A stretch of DNA of 64,000 nucleotides, taken from the NCBI GenBank assembly GCA_964017045.1, contig OZ024802.1, positions 27,778,293 to 27,842,292 of the forward strand. Direction: 5' to 3'. The notes under the pieces are model-generated. The model saw nothing but the letters and a program-made list of their open reading frames with translations. It ran no database searches and was not told the DNA's origin. The first letter of the stretch is position 1. Every line of letters begins with the position of its first letter. Below are positions 1 to 10,900 of this stretch, one piece after another. The translations under genes were made by a program, and so were the position numbers. The stretch comes from Omphiscola glabra. Lineage: Eukaryota; Mollusca; Gastropoda; Lymnaeidae.

Positions 1-7
1 CGGACAG

Positions 8-77
8 GTTTACTCCAGGCGCCACATCTTTCATCCTCCAGCAGTTTTCCCAGTATGGAACGATTATCAAACATGTG
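8..77 (+). CDS. NUP35: NUP35-like exon, first in window (RRM N-half)
   Basis: Encodes [18 protein letters not shown] and then TIIKHV, the first strand and helix of the NUP35 RRM. Acceptor CAG at 5-7; donor GTGTGT begins at 78. The exon starts with one base of a split Gly codon. Confidence 0.85.
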
Positions 78-3000
78 GTGTGTTTCTCCAGCTCATTCAG
101 TGTTCATGAGCTAATTACCAGGGTTTGGAGTAGGCAGAATGATCAATAAAGTGACCGTGGGCCCTCAAATATAGGGGGAAAAATGAAATGCCTCCCATTT
201 TTCTGCATGCTTTTGTATTTTACATGTTTGTTCAAGAATCAGCTGTGAACAAACATGTTAATTTTAAGGGTCAAAATTTTTTTTTTTTAATAACAAAACT
301 TTATGGATTAACTCTTTCATTGCCGCTGGTTTTGGCATCAATTTTTGCTGACTCAGCAATAATATATATATATTTTTTTAAATTAATTTAAAAAAAAAAT
401 AATAATTTTTCATTCTCTATCCGATTCGCTTTTTAACTACTCTATTGATTAACGAATAAAGAAAACAAAAAAAACACTTTGATCTATCATTTGTCATAAC
501 CTAAAACTGAGCCCAGTTTTTTAAATTAATATTTTCTTCAGCTGTAGTTGTTCACATGTTTCAAATCAAACTACTTCGACTCTGTAATTTTGTTTAAACA
601 TATATTTGCTCCAGGTCTACGCAGAATGCAACTGGATGCACATACACTACTTGTCTAAGATCCAAGCCAAGAAAGCTCTCAGTAAAAATGGGAAAGTCTA
701 CGGAGGCTGCATGAAAATTGGAGTAACTTCTTGCATTGAGAAGGTAAAGGCATACCAAGAGATTAGTCTTTTTATTGCTTTTTTTTTTTTTTTTTAAATT
801 AACCCAACACATTCCAAGTAGACCAGCTGATATGTAACCTAAAATATCAATCAAGATATCAATAAAATCTGTATTTATAGTTACAAAACAAATGCACATT
901 CAAAATAGAAACTGATTTGAAAAAAACAATTGTTATTATTTATAACATGGGTCTTATTGTTATAATAAACTCATTGTTGCATTAAAAAAGATGGCAGCTA
1001 GAATATACTTTCTGCTTGAATGTAAATGCCCTTATGTTCATGAACACGTGCATTCTACCATCCCACCATTAGACATTGAGTATCTGCTAATGTAAAGAGA
1101 GTCTTGATTACAAAAAATTATTAGTAACAGGCATCTTATGTCAAGTAACTTTAGTGGGTGGTAATGTCGCACATGGCCACCGCCATTGGCTAGTTTTCGA
1201 TATAACCGTGAAATAACAATGAAATTCTGGATTGCTAATTAGGATACCAGGCTAGTTACGTTATTTGTTACATGATTTCCTTTTCAATTTTGCATAAGAC
1301 CATAATGGAGGAGAAAGAAAACCAGTCGTTGCACTCCACTCAGTCAGCGGACAACTCATTCTGGTCGAGCAATGAGCTTGGTGATACAGCCCTGACACAG
1401 ATACGGCCCTTGACAGCAGCTTACGTCGCCTCCAGGGGAGAGTATGAGGTATGGCAGAGTTTTTGTTAGTGATTCAGTCTTTTATTGAGAAAATTAAAAA
1501 CTTTTGTTTAAATAGATTTAACACAGAATTATTTATACTTTTATGAACACTTTATATAACTTACTTCATTAACTGTCAACATCAGTATTGGACAATAATT
1601 AAAGACAATAACATTTCCTTTTTATCTTTAAAGATTTTCTTTTTACTGGCATTTCCATCTTGTAGAGGGTAATTTTGGTTGTTGACACGTGTGAAATGTT
1701 CCCTTCCATCGATAGTCTTTCTAGTGCAAAGTTCATCCGGTGAATAGCTGGAGAAGGGTCATTAGTGGAGGTCAGATGAGAGCTCTATGTTTTTGGGGAG
1801 GTGTTGTTGGCAATGGGCTGATACAGGATGTGTGTCGTGACAACTGTTGGAATGTTTATTTAAATACCCTGTGTACCCAGGGTATTTTTTTTTATCTCCC
1901 CACCTGAGCATCTCGTCCCATGTCAGCTGTTATGAACGGGTGCTTTTGTTTGTGTATGGAATGTTGTGAGTTGTGTCAGTAGCCGTGTGTCCTGAATGGT
2001 CAATAAACAATGTGATAGAATAAATGTTGTGTCTACATAGTATGTGAGTCAGTTTATCGTACTTTTCATTAGCCACTATGTCGAGAGCCGTATAAGCGTT
2101 AGTGTCGTGTAGAATTTATGCATGAAATTTTGTGAATATAATTTGTAGTTGCTGTTATAGGATTCTCTCTTCAGATAACAGAGTTTACAGCAATATTTTT
2201 AAAAAAGTAAAAAATAACTCTTTCTCAATAATACACAGATTAAAATTTCATACTCAGCGGTTGTTATCAAATCTGTTTAAAAACTTAAAATAAAAAAACT
2301 TTCAAAGATGAGTTTAAACAACTAAAAAGTAGAAATTTTTTTTTTAAACACTTCTTTACTTGCATTACGCAAAGAAAGACAAAGCAGAAATATTTTCAAA
2401 AATGTATTCAAAAATTTATTCAAAAATCTACATTTAATCTGAATGCTTCGGCTACATAGTGTGCGCATCTACACCTCAGCACAGTCTTTCTTTGGCCACA
2501 TAGTGTGCTCATCTACACTTCAGCACAGTCTTTCTTTGGCCACATAGTGTGCTCATCTACACTTCAGCACAGTCTTTCTTTGGCCACATAGTGTGCTCAT
2601 CTACACTTCAGCACAGTCTTTCTTTGGTCACATTGTGTGCTCATCTACACTTCAGCACAGTCTTTCTTTGGCCACATAGTGTGCTCATCTACACTTCAGC
2701 ACAGTCTTTCTTTGGCCACATTGTGTGCTCATCTACACTTAAGCACAGTCTTTCTTTGGCCACATAGTGTGCTCATCTACACTTCAGCACAGTCTTTCTT
2801 TGGTCACATAGTGTGCTCATCTACACTTCAACACAGTCTTTCTTTGGCCACATAGTGTGCTCATCTACACTTCAGCACAGTCTTTCTTTGGTCACATAGT
2901 GTGCTCATCTACACTTCAGCACAGTCTTTCTTTGGCCACATAGTGTGCTCATCTACACTTCAGCACAGTCTTTCTTTGGTCACATTGTGTGCTCATCTAC

Positions 3001-3620
3001 ACTTCAGCACAGTCTTTCTTTGGCCACATTGTGTGCTCATCTACACTTCAGCACAGGCTTTCTTTGGCCACATAGTGTGCTCATCTACACCTCAGCACAG
3101 TCTTTCTTTGGCCACATAGTGTGCTCATCTACACCTCAGCACAGTCTTTCTTTGGCCACATTGTGTGCTCATCTACACTTCAGCACAGTCTTTCTTTGCA
3201 TGATACATTTTAAGAATTTTTAATTGATCATTTACTCTTTAGTGGTTTAAACTCGTCTTTGATAGAAAGTTTTATTTAAAAAGTTTTGTTTTAATACATT
3301 TTTTATTTTTCTCCCAATGAATATAAATTGGAATTTCTGAACAATAAATTTTTTTTTTATAACATTCCTAACAATTGTCAAAATTATAGGAATGCTTGTA
3401 AAGTTTTAGAATTGAAAGAAAATGGGCATTTTATTCTTATTATTATAAAAATACTGAAAAATCACACCATGTTTGTCTCTTCTAGCCCCACAGTTACTAA
3501 GAATTGCATCTCATGTTTTAACTTTTCTCAATTTTCCTGCAGGTTATGAGAGACACCCCCACACCAAAGCGAGATGCTAGTATAGTCTCAAAGTTAAAAG
3601 AATATATGTTTGGCTTTTAA
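8..3620 (+). CDS. NUP35: NUP35/NUP53-like nucleoporin, 3' part (four exons)
   Basis: Coding exons are 8-77, 615-743, 1299-1448 and 3543-3620, all joined in phase 0 with GT/AG borders. The first starts after a CAG at positions 5-7 and gives one base to the previous codon. The product carries the second half of the NUP35-type RRM ([36 protein letters not shown]), a linker with IRPLTAAY, and the C-terminus KLKEYMFGF followed by TAA. In the family this RRM dimerises and the C-terminal amphipathic helix, usually ending EYMFGW, binds the nuclear envelope during pore assembly. The end is normal for the family, so the 3' gene end is complete; the 5' part lies left of the window. A candidate AATAAA is at 4128-4133. 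The last intron (1449-3542) holds a 44-bp minisatellite. The family call is strong; exon borders are read by eye. Confidence 0.93.
615..743 (+). CDS. NUP35: NUP35-like exon (RRM C-half)
   Basis: Forty-three codons in phase 0, from [12 protein letters not shown] to GVTSCIEK. Acceptor CCAG at 611-614, donor GTAAAG at 744. It joins the previous exon to give the same length as vertebrate NUP35 across the RRM. Confidence 0.9.
1299..1448 (+). CDS. NUP35: NUP35-like exon (linker)
   Basis: Fifty codons beginning [10 protein letters not shown] and ending ASRGEYE, with the conserved IRPLTAAY segment. Acceptor AAG ends at 1298, after a T-rich tract; donor GTATGG at 1449. An upstream ATG at 1272 is intronic and not the start. 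Confidence 0.85.
1449..3542 (+). other. Intron of NUP35-like gene
   Basis: The intron before the last exon. It holds a perfect short hairpin near 1864-1886 (ACCCTG...CAGGGT) and the 44-bp minisatellite at 2451-3198. Nothing else is recognised. Confidence 0.75.
2451..3198. repeat. Minisatellite, 44-bp unit, about 17 copies
   Basis: Unit of the form CACATAGTGTGCTCATCTAC...AGTCTTTCTTTGGC, lying inside the last NUP35-like intron. Variation is mostly single bases (GTCACA/GCCACA, TAGTG/TTGTG). As 44 is not a multiple of three, open frames across it are chance products. Confidence 0.97.
3543..3620 (+). CDS. NUP35: NUP35-like last coding exon
   Basis: Twenty-five codons plus [14 protein letters not shown], then KLKEYMFGF. 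Acceptor TTTTCCTGCAG is strong. It encodes the membrane-binding C-terminal helix of the NUP35 family. Confidence 0.92.
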   Translation, partial: VMRDTPTPKRDASIVSKLKEYMFGF

Positions 3621-5335
3621 CTGGCTGCTCCAGGTGGAAAATTTGACAATGTGCTGGTAATTAGCTTATCATAATGGCCACGGAGTCCTGATTTCTTCAA
3701 TTTGGGGCAATAGAGGAATATTTTATTGTGATCTCTGGGTAACGTTTTAATTTGATAGTTTTAATTTTTTTTATAGTGTCATGTAAGTAAGGTAAAACTT
3801 GATATTATATCACATTCAAATTCATGAAGGGTTCTCACATTCAAATTCAGGGTGAAAGATTAAATTTCAGGTTGGTTTTTTTTTTGTGTGTTTTTGTTGG
3901 GGCAAATGAATTATAAGAGCCATGTACATAGTGAACATTCTGATTGAGTATAAATTCATAAATGGAAATCGGTGTCAGTTACACCCTTAGAGCTAAAATA
4001 TTCACAAATGAAGTTGTTATGCAATGATTGTGTATAGAAAAAAAAAGGTTTTAAAACTTTTTTTAAAAAATACATTGATATATATATATATATTGATATA
4101 TTGTCACCAAGTTTTTAAGAGAGTGAGAATAAAAATACTTATTTTTACGCATTCTCGTTTTGTTAACTCTTTAAACTTTCCTCCACCTGAAATGAACTTT
4201 TAGGAATGAACATGAGTTGACACAACAAAATTAACATGAAAGATGACGTCCTGATCTGGAAGACCAAATGTCTTTTATCTGAAATTTTTTGATCTCCTAC
4301 GTCTGTCTCAGCGCTATAAATCTAGAGGAGAAATATCGGAATGTATTTCACTTGTGCCAAGTGTGAGTTCCCAGTCGGGTTTTAAAAGGAAAAACTGGGT
4401 CATCAGGAACCCTTGTAATAGGCGCTGCCCAATTTTGATTGGCTGGTTAGAAGCAGGAAGTATGCACTGGGTGCCCTCCATGTGGTTTTGTGACTTTGGA
4501 TTTACAAAAAAAAAAATAAACATTTAATTTCTTCCATGCCTTCTCCTCCCCCATGCTTACATTGATTGGCTAAAGCAGCATATTATTCCTTGTTAGTTTA
4601 TACAGTGTCTGTTTCATATGTGTAAAATGGGAAGGTCTGCGTTCAAGTTGAAGCAATATGAAATATGGGGAAAACCTGAAAGATCATAAAACAAATTTGC
4701 CCCCCCCCCCAACCACCACCACCCAATCCACTGTCGCCTGATCTTTCGGGTTTTGCCCATCTCTTACATATAGCGAAGAGGCAGTTTAAGAAAGTTATAG
4801 CAATTTGACATTCCAAATAAAAATTTCAATCTACTGAATATTGCTAAATGTATTCTTTATTTGCATACGATTTCCCTTGGATAAAATCACACATTAATAA
4901 ATATGGAATGTCTTTTGTAAACAACTCATGTCTTCTTAGAATAGTTATGACGTTCATATACAATTCATAATAATGACAAGTTTCTGGTAAAATAAGAAAT
5001 ATTTAGAAAAAGTAGTCTTAGCATTATAATTATTATTATTTTTTTTTTCATTTTAATTAGCATGTAAATAAAGTTTTTTTAATACTTTTTAGTGATAAAC
5101 CCTTTTTCATTAATTTTTTTTTTAAATTTCATTTATTAATTACGTAGCTATCCACCAAAATAATGTAAATAAAAAATAAAAGCCACATTATAATTTTTAG
5201 TAAAATAAATATATTTTTTGCATAACACAGACAAGTCAAGTACTTTTCCGTTTTGCCGCGCCCCCCCCCCCCCCCTAAACCCTGCAATGAAAGATGATAT
5301 TTAATAAAAAAAATATACAACTCTTATCTTATAAA
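3621..5335. other. Intergenic/3' UTR region
   Basis: Spacer between the convergent NUP35-like and cyclase genes. AT-rich, with (TA)n at 4078-4092, a C-run near 4690 and a second C-run at 5262-5275. The first part is probably NUP35 3' UTR. No gene recognised. Confidence 0.6.
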
Positions 5336-7332
5336 CCTTAAAATATCCGAGGCAGTCGTAGGGGTTGCTGGGCGAACACGATGGTTCTAATTCTAAGGTA
5401 AAGTGACGCTTTCATTTTTAAACTAGGATATCTTCCGTTGCTCTTCAATGAAGTGTAGAATGTTGCAAAACTAAATCAAGATACGTGATAAAATGCCGTC
5501 TTGTCTTTCGAATTTATCAAACATTTTCTGCGGATTCTGATGATTTAAGGGGCGAGAATAATCTGGGCAAAAGCGTACCCTTAAAGGTGACCAAAACTAG
5601 AGTGGATTTAGTTTACATCACGCTGGTGCAGGATTTAAGGTGTCTCGGGTGATTATTTTGGCTAATTTTGACATTTCCCACCCGAAAGTTTGAAATGCCA
5701 GTCCAAAAAGTGTCTGTAAGAAACAACAAATTCAAGTAAGCGCCACAACAATGCACCCCTGCCCTCACGCTGATCAATGGTACGACTGTCTCTAGCACAC
5801 TAAATGTCTGCACCCCTGCCCTCACGCTGATCAATGGTACGACTGTCTCTAGCACACTAAATGTCTGCACCCCTGCCCTCACGCTGATCAATGGTACGAC
5901 TGTCTCTAGCACCCTAAATGTATGCACCCCTGCCCTCACGCTGATCAATGGTACGACTGTCTCTAGCACCCTAAATGTATGCACCCCTGCCCTCACGCTG
6001 ATCAATGGTACAACTGTCTCTAGCACCCTAAATGTCTGCACCCCTGCCCTCACGCTGATCAATGGTACGACTGTCTCTAGCACCCTACGCTGATCAATGG
6101 TACGACTGTCTCTAGCACCCTAAATGTCTGCACCCCTGCCCTCACGCTGATCAATGGTACGACTGTCTCTAGCACCCTAAATGTCTGCACCCCTGCCCTC
6201 ACGCTGATCAATGGTACGACTGTCTCTAGCACCCTAAATGTCTGCACCCCTGCCCTCACGCTGATCAATGGTACGACTGTCTCTAGCACCCTAAATGTAT
6301 GCACCCCTGCCCTCACGCTGATCAATGGTACGACTGTCTCTAGCACCCTAAATGTATGCACCCCTGCCCTCACGCTGATCAATGGTACGACTGTCTCTAG
6401 CACCCTAAATGTATGCACCCCTGCCCTCACGCTGATCAATTGTACGACTGTCTCTAGCACACTAAATTTATGCACCCCTGCCCTCACGCTGATCAATGGT
6501 ACGACTGTCTCTAGCACACTAAATTTATGCACCCCTGCCCTCACGTTGATCAATGGTACGACTGTCTCTAGCACACTAAATTTATGCACCCCTGCCCTCA
6601 CGCTGATCAATGGTACGACTGTCTCTAGCACCCTAAATGTCTGCACCCCTGCCCTCACGCTGATCAATGGTACGACTGTCTCTAGCACCCTAAATGTATG
6701 CACCCCTGCCCTCACGCTGATCAATGGTACGACTGTCTCTAGCACCCTAAATGTCTGCACCCCTGCCCTCACGCTGATCAATGGTACGACTGTCTCTAGC
6801 ACACTAAATGTCTGCACCCCTGCCCTCACGCTGATCAATGTTACAGTATGGGGTGGATTATAAACTTGTGCCTAAAGATGACACTGAAGCACGCCCCAAA
6901 CGGAGTGAATTTAGTTTATATATGGCACTGGGCTAAATAATGCCTCCCATGAAAACTAAAAAAATGTCCTTCCGTTCAAAGGTAAAAGAGAAACATTGAA
7001 TTCTAGTTTACTCAAAAAATACTCATCTTGATTTTGAAATAATAAAAATTTTCCCGGGGATCAGGCTCCCCAAAAAACCTTACACCGATCAAGATTCATT
7101 GGCGCTCTCAATTTCCGCCCTACACCCCGATGAAAATGATCGCCGATTTTGGTATCGATAGATATACACTGCCTAGTGGCGTAGCTACTATTATTGATGC
7201 CATGAGCGGCCAAATATGTTCGCCCCCCACCCCTAAATTCTGAAATCCATTATTTTCAACCATTAAATACCATCAAAGCCCATTTTTGCCCGCCCCCCGC
7301 TAGTCTGGCGCCCCTTAGCTACGCACTCCACT
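5336..7332. mobile_element. Dispersed repeat, copy A (with 57-bp minisatellite inside)
   Basis: Matches 58941-60680 in the same orientation through several shared blocks: AAATATCCGAGG at the start, GTGTAGAATG.TGCAA, ATTTTGGCTAA/ATTATGGCTAA, CCCTCACGCTGATC, the GCACGCC..A..CGG.GTGAAT block, and GCCCTACACCCCGAT near the end. No coding potential was found. The type is unknown; terminal repeats are not clear. Copy A differs by a large internal array (5745-6840). Confidence 0.65.
5745..6840. repeat. Minisatellite, 57-bp unit, about 19 copies
   Basis: Unit CTGCACCCCTGCCCTCACGC followed by TGATCAATGGTACGACTGTC and TCTAGCACCCTAAATGT. Because 57 is 19 codons and the unit lacks stops, long open frames appear on both strands (for example 6077-6838 minus, 6546-6863 plus). 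They have no start context or family and are not genes. One unit near 6085 is truncated. Confidence 0.97.
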
Positions 7333-7569
7333 CTTAAAGACTACCTTATTTCATTCTAAATGTGTTGAACAAAGGAATCCACTTGATGATTGGCTGGTAA
7401 CGTTTTGAGAAACAAATATATAAGCCTCACCACTGACTACAGTTTGGTCCCAGACATCACTATTCGGAAGTGGTATTACTGGTGACACTTGAGTGTGGGT
7501 ACCCCGGGGGGTCACACGTCTGAATGGCACTACTTGTCACAAATGAGTGTGGTACCAGGGGGGCCACTC
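7333..7569. other. 3' flank of the cyclase gene
   Basis: Probable 3' UTR of the cyclase gene on the minus strand. It holds a repeated TGGTATTACTGGTGACA-like motif near 7470-7560. No clear polyadenylation signal identified. Confidence 0.4.
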
Positions 7570-7986
7570 TTAGGTGTTGTTTTCTGGGTAAACCTTGGCC
7601 GTGGGGTTGAATTGTTTCACCCCACTTTCCTTTACAACCTGGGTCCGTGGTGACGCCTCAGCAGGTTTAAGGCTGGTCTTCAAGATGGCCGCCTCCTGTA
7701 TCTGATTTGGTTGCAGATTAGGGACAAGCGTGGTGTTTGGACTGAGGTCACGCGACGATGGTAGTATTTGGTGGGATTGCTCCGTGTCAAACACCCAGCC
7801 ATTTGTCTTGCCAATAACCGACTGTTTAGCAAGCTGGTTTCCATCATCCATATTGGAGGTGTGCTCTGTCGCGGCCGTACCTCTGGTGTTATTGCCGAGT
7901 CGGTCGGTGTCCTTGCTCGACAAAGTCTGAGATGATTTCGCGTCTAATTCTCGTAGTAGCCAGTAAGTAACTTGAGTACCTTTGCC
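7570..7986 (-). CDS. Guanylate cyclase exon 22 (last; catalytic end and C-terminal tail)
   Basis: Starts [20 protein letters not shown], the usual GKGxxxTYWLxG end of the catalytic domain, and continues with about 128 polar residues rich in Asn, Gln, Thr and Ser, ending at a stop at 7570-7572. The tail matches nothing I recognise. Acceptor TCTCGACAG. Confidence 0.92.
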   Translation of the reverse strand, partial: GKGTQVTYWLLRELDAKSSQTLSSKDTDRLGNNTRGTAATEHTSNMDDGNQLAKQSVIGKTNGWVFDTEQSHQILPSSRDLSPNTTLVPNLQPNQIQEAAILKTSLKPAEASPRTQVVKESGVKQFNPTAKVYPENNT

Positions 7987-10900
7987 CTGTCGAGATAAAA
8001 GAGTGGGCATTGTGATCAGAAAATGCAATAATCAAATAACAGAGACGAGAGAGAAATCCTTACCCTTTTGGTAAATTGTGTCAACTGTAAATTGTATCAA
8101 CTGTACATTGTGTCAACTGTAAATTGTGTCAACTGTACATTGTGTCAACTGTAAATTGTGTCAACTGTACGCTGAAGTGAATTCTACACTAGAATTATCC
8201 AAAAAACCTAGTACTGTTGGTAACCAAAAAAAAAACAACCAGCCTTTAAGTCGACATGTAATTGTTGTGCGTCTTCGTGTGTTGTGTTTTTGTGTGCGCG
8301 GTGCACCATGAGTGTTAGATTCGTTTGTTGAGTTTCAATGCTGTCCACCTTTGTCCACTTTTGAAAGAACATCCCCCCCCACTCCGTTATCTCTTCGGGC
8401 GTCCTTGATGGACGACCCCTTACGACGTGTGAAAGAATATCGACGAGAGAAAGTTCATCTACGGACTTATCACTTTATCTAGCATCCACCAAACCAAACC
8501 TTCATCTACAGGGTGGGCCAATAAAAGTGAGAACATCTCGTAAAATGTGACTTAATCACATAAAAGTAGTTTAACTATACCCATACCAGATTAAATAGTT
8601 TACTGATTTACTTACTTACATATTGAACGTGATTTCTGATTAGCTAAATATTTCGCAAAAAAAATGTATGAAGAATTATAATTAATTAAATTATATTTTG
8701 AAATAACTCATATGCTACGAGATGTTCTCACTTTTATTGGCCCACCCTGCAAATAACATCACTTCAATCAAAACGTTATCTGTATTACATCCATTGAAAC
8801 AAACCTTTATCTGTATAACATCCATTCACACACACATTTTACCACATGCAGTTAAAAAATCGCACACATGCTCACACTAGTTACACACAGTGGCATCACT
8901 GTGGGGGTGTGGAACGCACTGGGTGACACCTTCCCGGTACCACCAGAGCAGGGTGCCACCAATACAAGGGGCCGCCAAAGAAGGATGGCACAAAAGCAGG
9001 ATGTCACCAAATCAGGACGTCATCAGTGTAGGCTGTCAACAGAACAGGGTGCCAAACTAAGCAGGATTCCACCAGCACGATCAGACAGTCTCGGAGAAGG
9101 TTTACGGGGCTGTCTGGATGGGGTGAAGACAATGACATGGGAGCAATCAAGAGTCAATCGACTCAATTGGCAAAAAAAAAAAAGAAAAGCTGAAGGGGTA
9201 TTGGTAATTTTCATTCTGAACTCCAGATCAGATCAAGACGTATGTAGGAAGTAGCAGGTACGCTTGAGGCTCTTCAAAGTAAGAGTCTACTATTGGGGAC
9301 TGGCGAAGAGCCACTGACGTCCATTTTCAAACTGACCACTTTCTAGGATGCGTTATCCGGAAGCGAACATTTAATTGATATGTCAAGGTTGCGATGCAGC
9401 TGAAGCAGCAGATATTCATCTCGTCGAAGCCAAAGACTGGTCAATATTTGAAGTTTTGCAATTCTTATCTGAATTGGACTATTCTCCTTAATTCTCTCAG
9501 TTTTCCCAATGCTCTCAACTCCACCATTTCTTTCAATAGGCCTACAATTATCTCTCAAAATCGGTGCGTCTTTTGCTGAAATGTGAGTGATACTTTTTAA
9601 AACGGATACCTAATAAGAACTAGTTTCGATCTACCATGGACCAGTCCAGGCTTGACAGGGCTAAGTTGAAAAAAGTTTATTTTGATGAGGAAGAGATTGA
9701 CAGGTTTGATGAGGAAGAGATTGACAGGTTTGATGAAGTGATTTTCCGGTTTGATGAGGTGATTGAAAGGGGTGAAACCATGAGTTTACCTCACCGGGTG
9801 ACACCAACCCTTTTAGTGACGCCCATGGTCACACACTCCATTTATACCCCACACATAATGAAAAAAAAGGGTACCTTCATGGCAACTTCCCCTCTCAGTT
9901 CTGTCTCAAAATGACCAACCTTGTCCAGCAACTGTTTTGAACTTTCACTAATGTGAACCTTTTGTGCTGAGGAATCAGAAGGATTTTTTTCTTCAATATG
10001 TTCATTGAAACCAGGCTGGGATGATTATCTTCTAACAGTAATAGAATTACAACTTGTCGCTACCAATGTATGATCAGATCAGCGGTTCTCAGCCTGTGGG
10101 TCGCGACCCCTTTGGGGGATCGAACAACCCTTTCACATTGGTCGCCTACGACTATCGGGAAACACATATAATCTGCAGTTATGAAGTAGCAGCAAAATAA
10201 TTGTGCGGTTGGGAGTCGCCACAACATGAGGAATCGTATTATAGGGTGGCGGTATTAGGAAGGTTGAGAATAGTGTAGTAGATCCACATATCTGAAAAAA
10301 TGTCGTTTATCGTATCACATGGGAATGTGGATTTGAAATGTTCTGATAATGGCTTCGGTTTATTTTTAAAGATGTTTAGAAATATAATTATTTCTGTGTA
10401 ATTTATAAGAGAGGTGTATTTGGACCCCCCTCCCTTCCCCCCCCCCCCCCCCCCATGAACAATAGCTGGTGACTAACTATAATAAAGCAATGTCATAAAT
10501 GACCTCGTTTTAATTTACATTTTAATGTACGATTTGAGAAGCCTTGTCAATTGTATAGTTTGTTGCTAAGAGCGTCACGTACATCACTTAGGCCTACCAC
10601 CGTGCATTGTACCCACCTTCTCCACTGCTCCCCCCACGTTGTCGTTAGAGCGTCACCTTCACCACTTCCTACCACCGAGCATCGAACCCACCTTCTCCAC
10701 TGCTCTCCCAACGTTGTCATTAGAGCGCCACCCACACCACTTTCTACCACTCAGCATCGAACCCACCTTCTCCACTGCTTTCCCAACGTTGTCATTAGAG
10801 CGCCACCCACACCACTTTCTACCACTCAGCATCGAACCCACCTTCTCCACTGCTCTCCCAACGTTGTCATTAGAGCGCCACTCACACCACTTTCTACCAC

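Noticed and set aside
2451..3198. CRISPR-like or regularly spaced array
   Set aside because: This and the other arrays are head-to-tail tandem repeats without unique spacers, in animal DNA.
5613..6838. Long minus-strand frames of VLETVVPLISVRAGVQTF type
   Set aside because: Product of the stop-free 57-bp array in a transposon copy.
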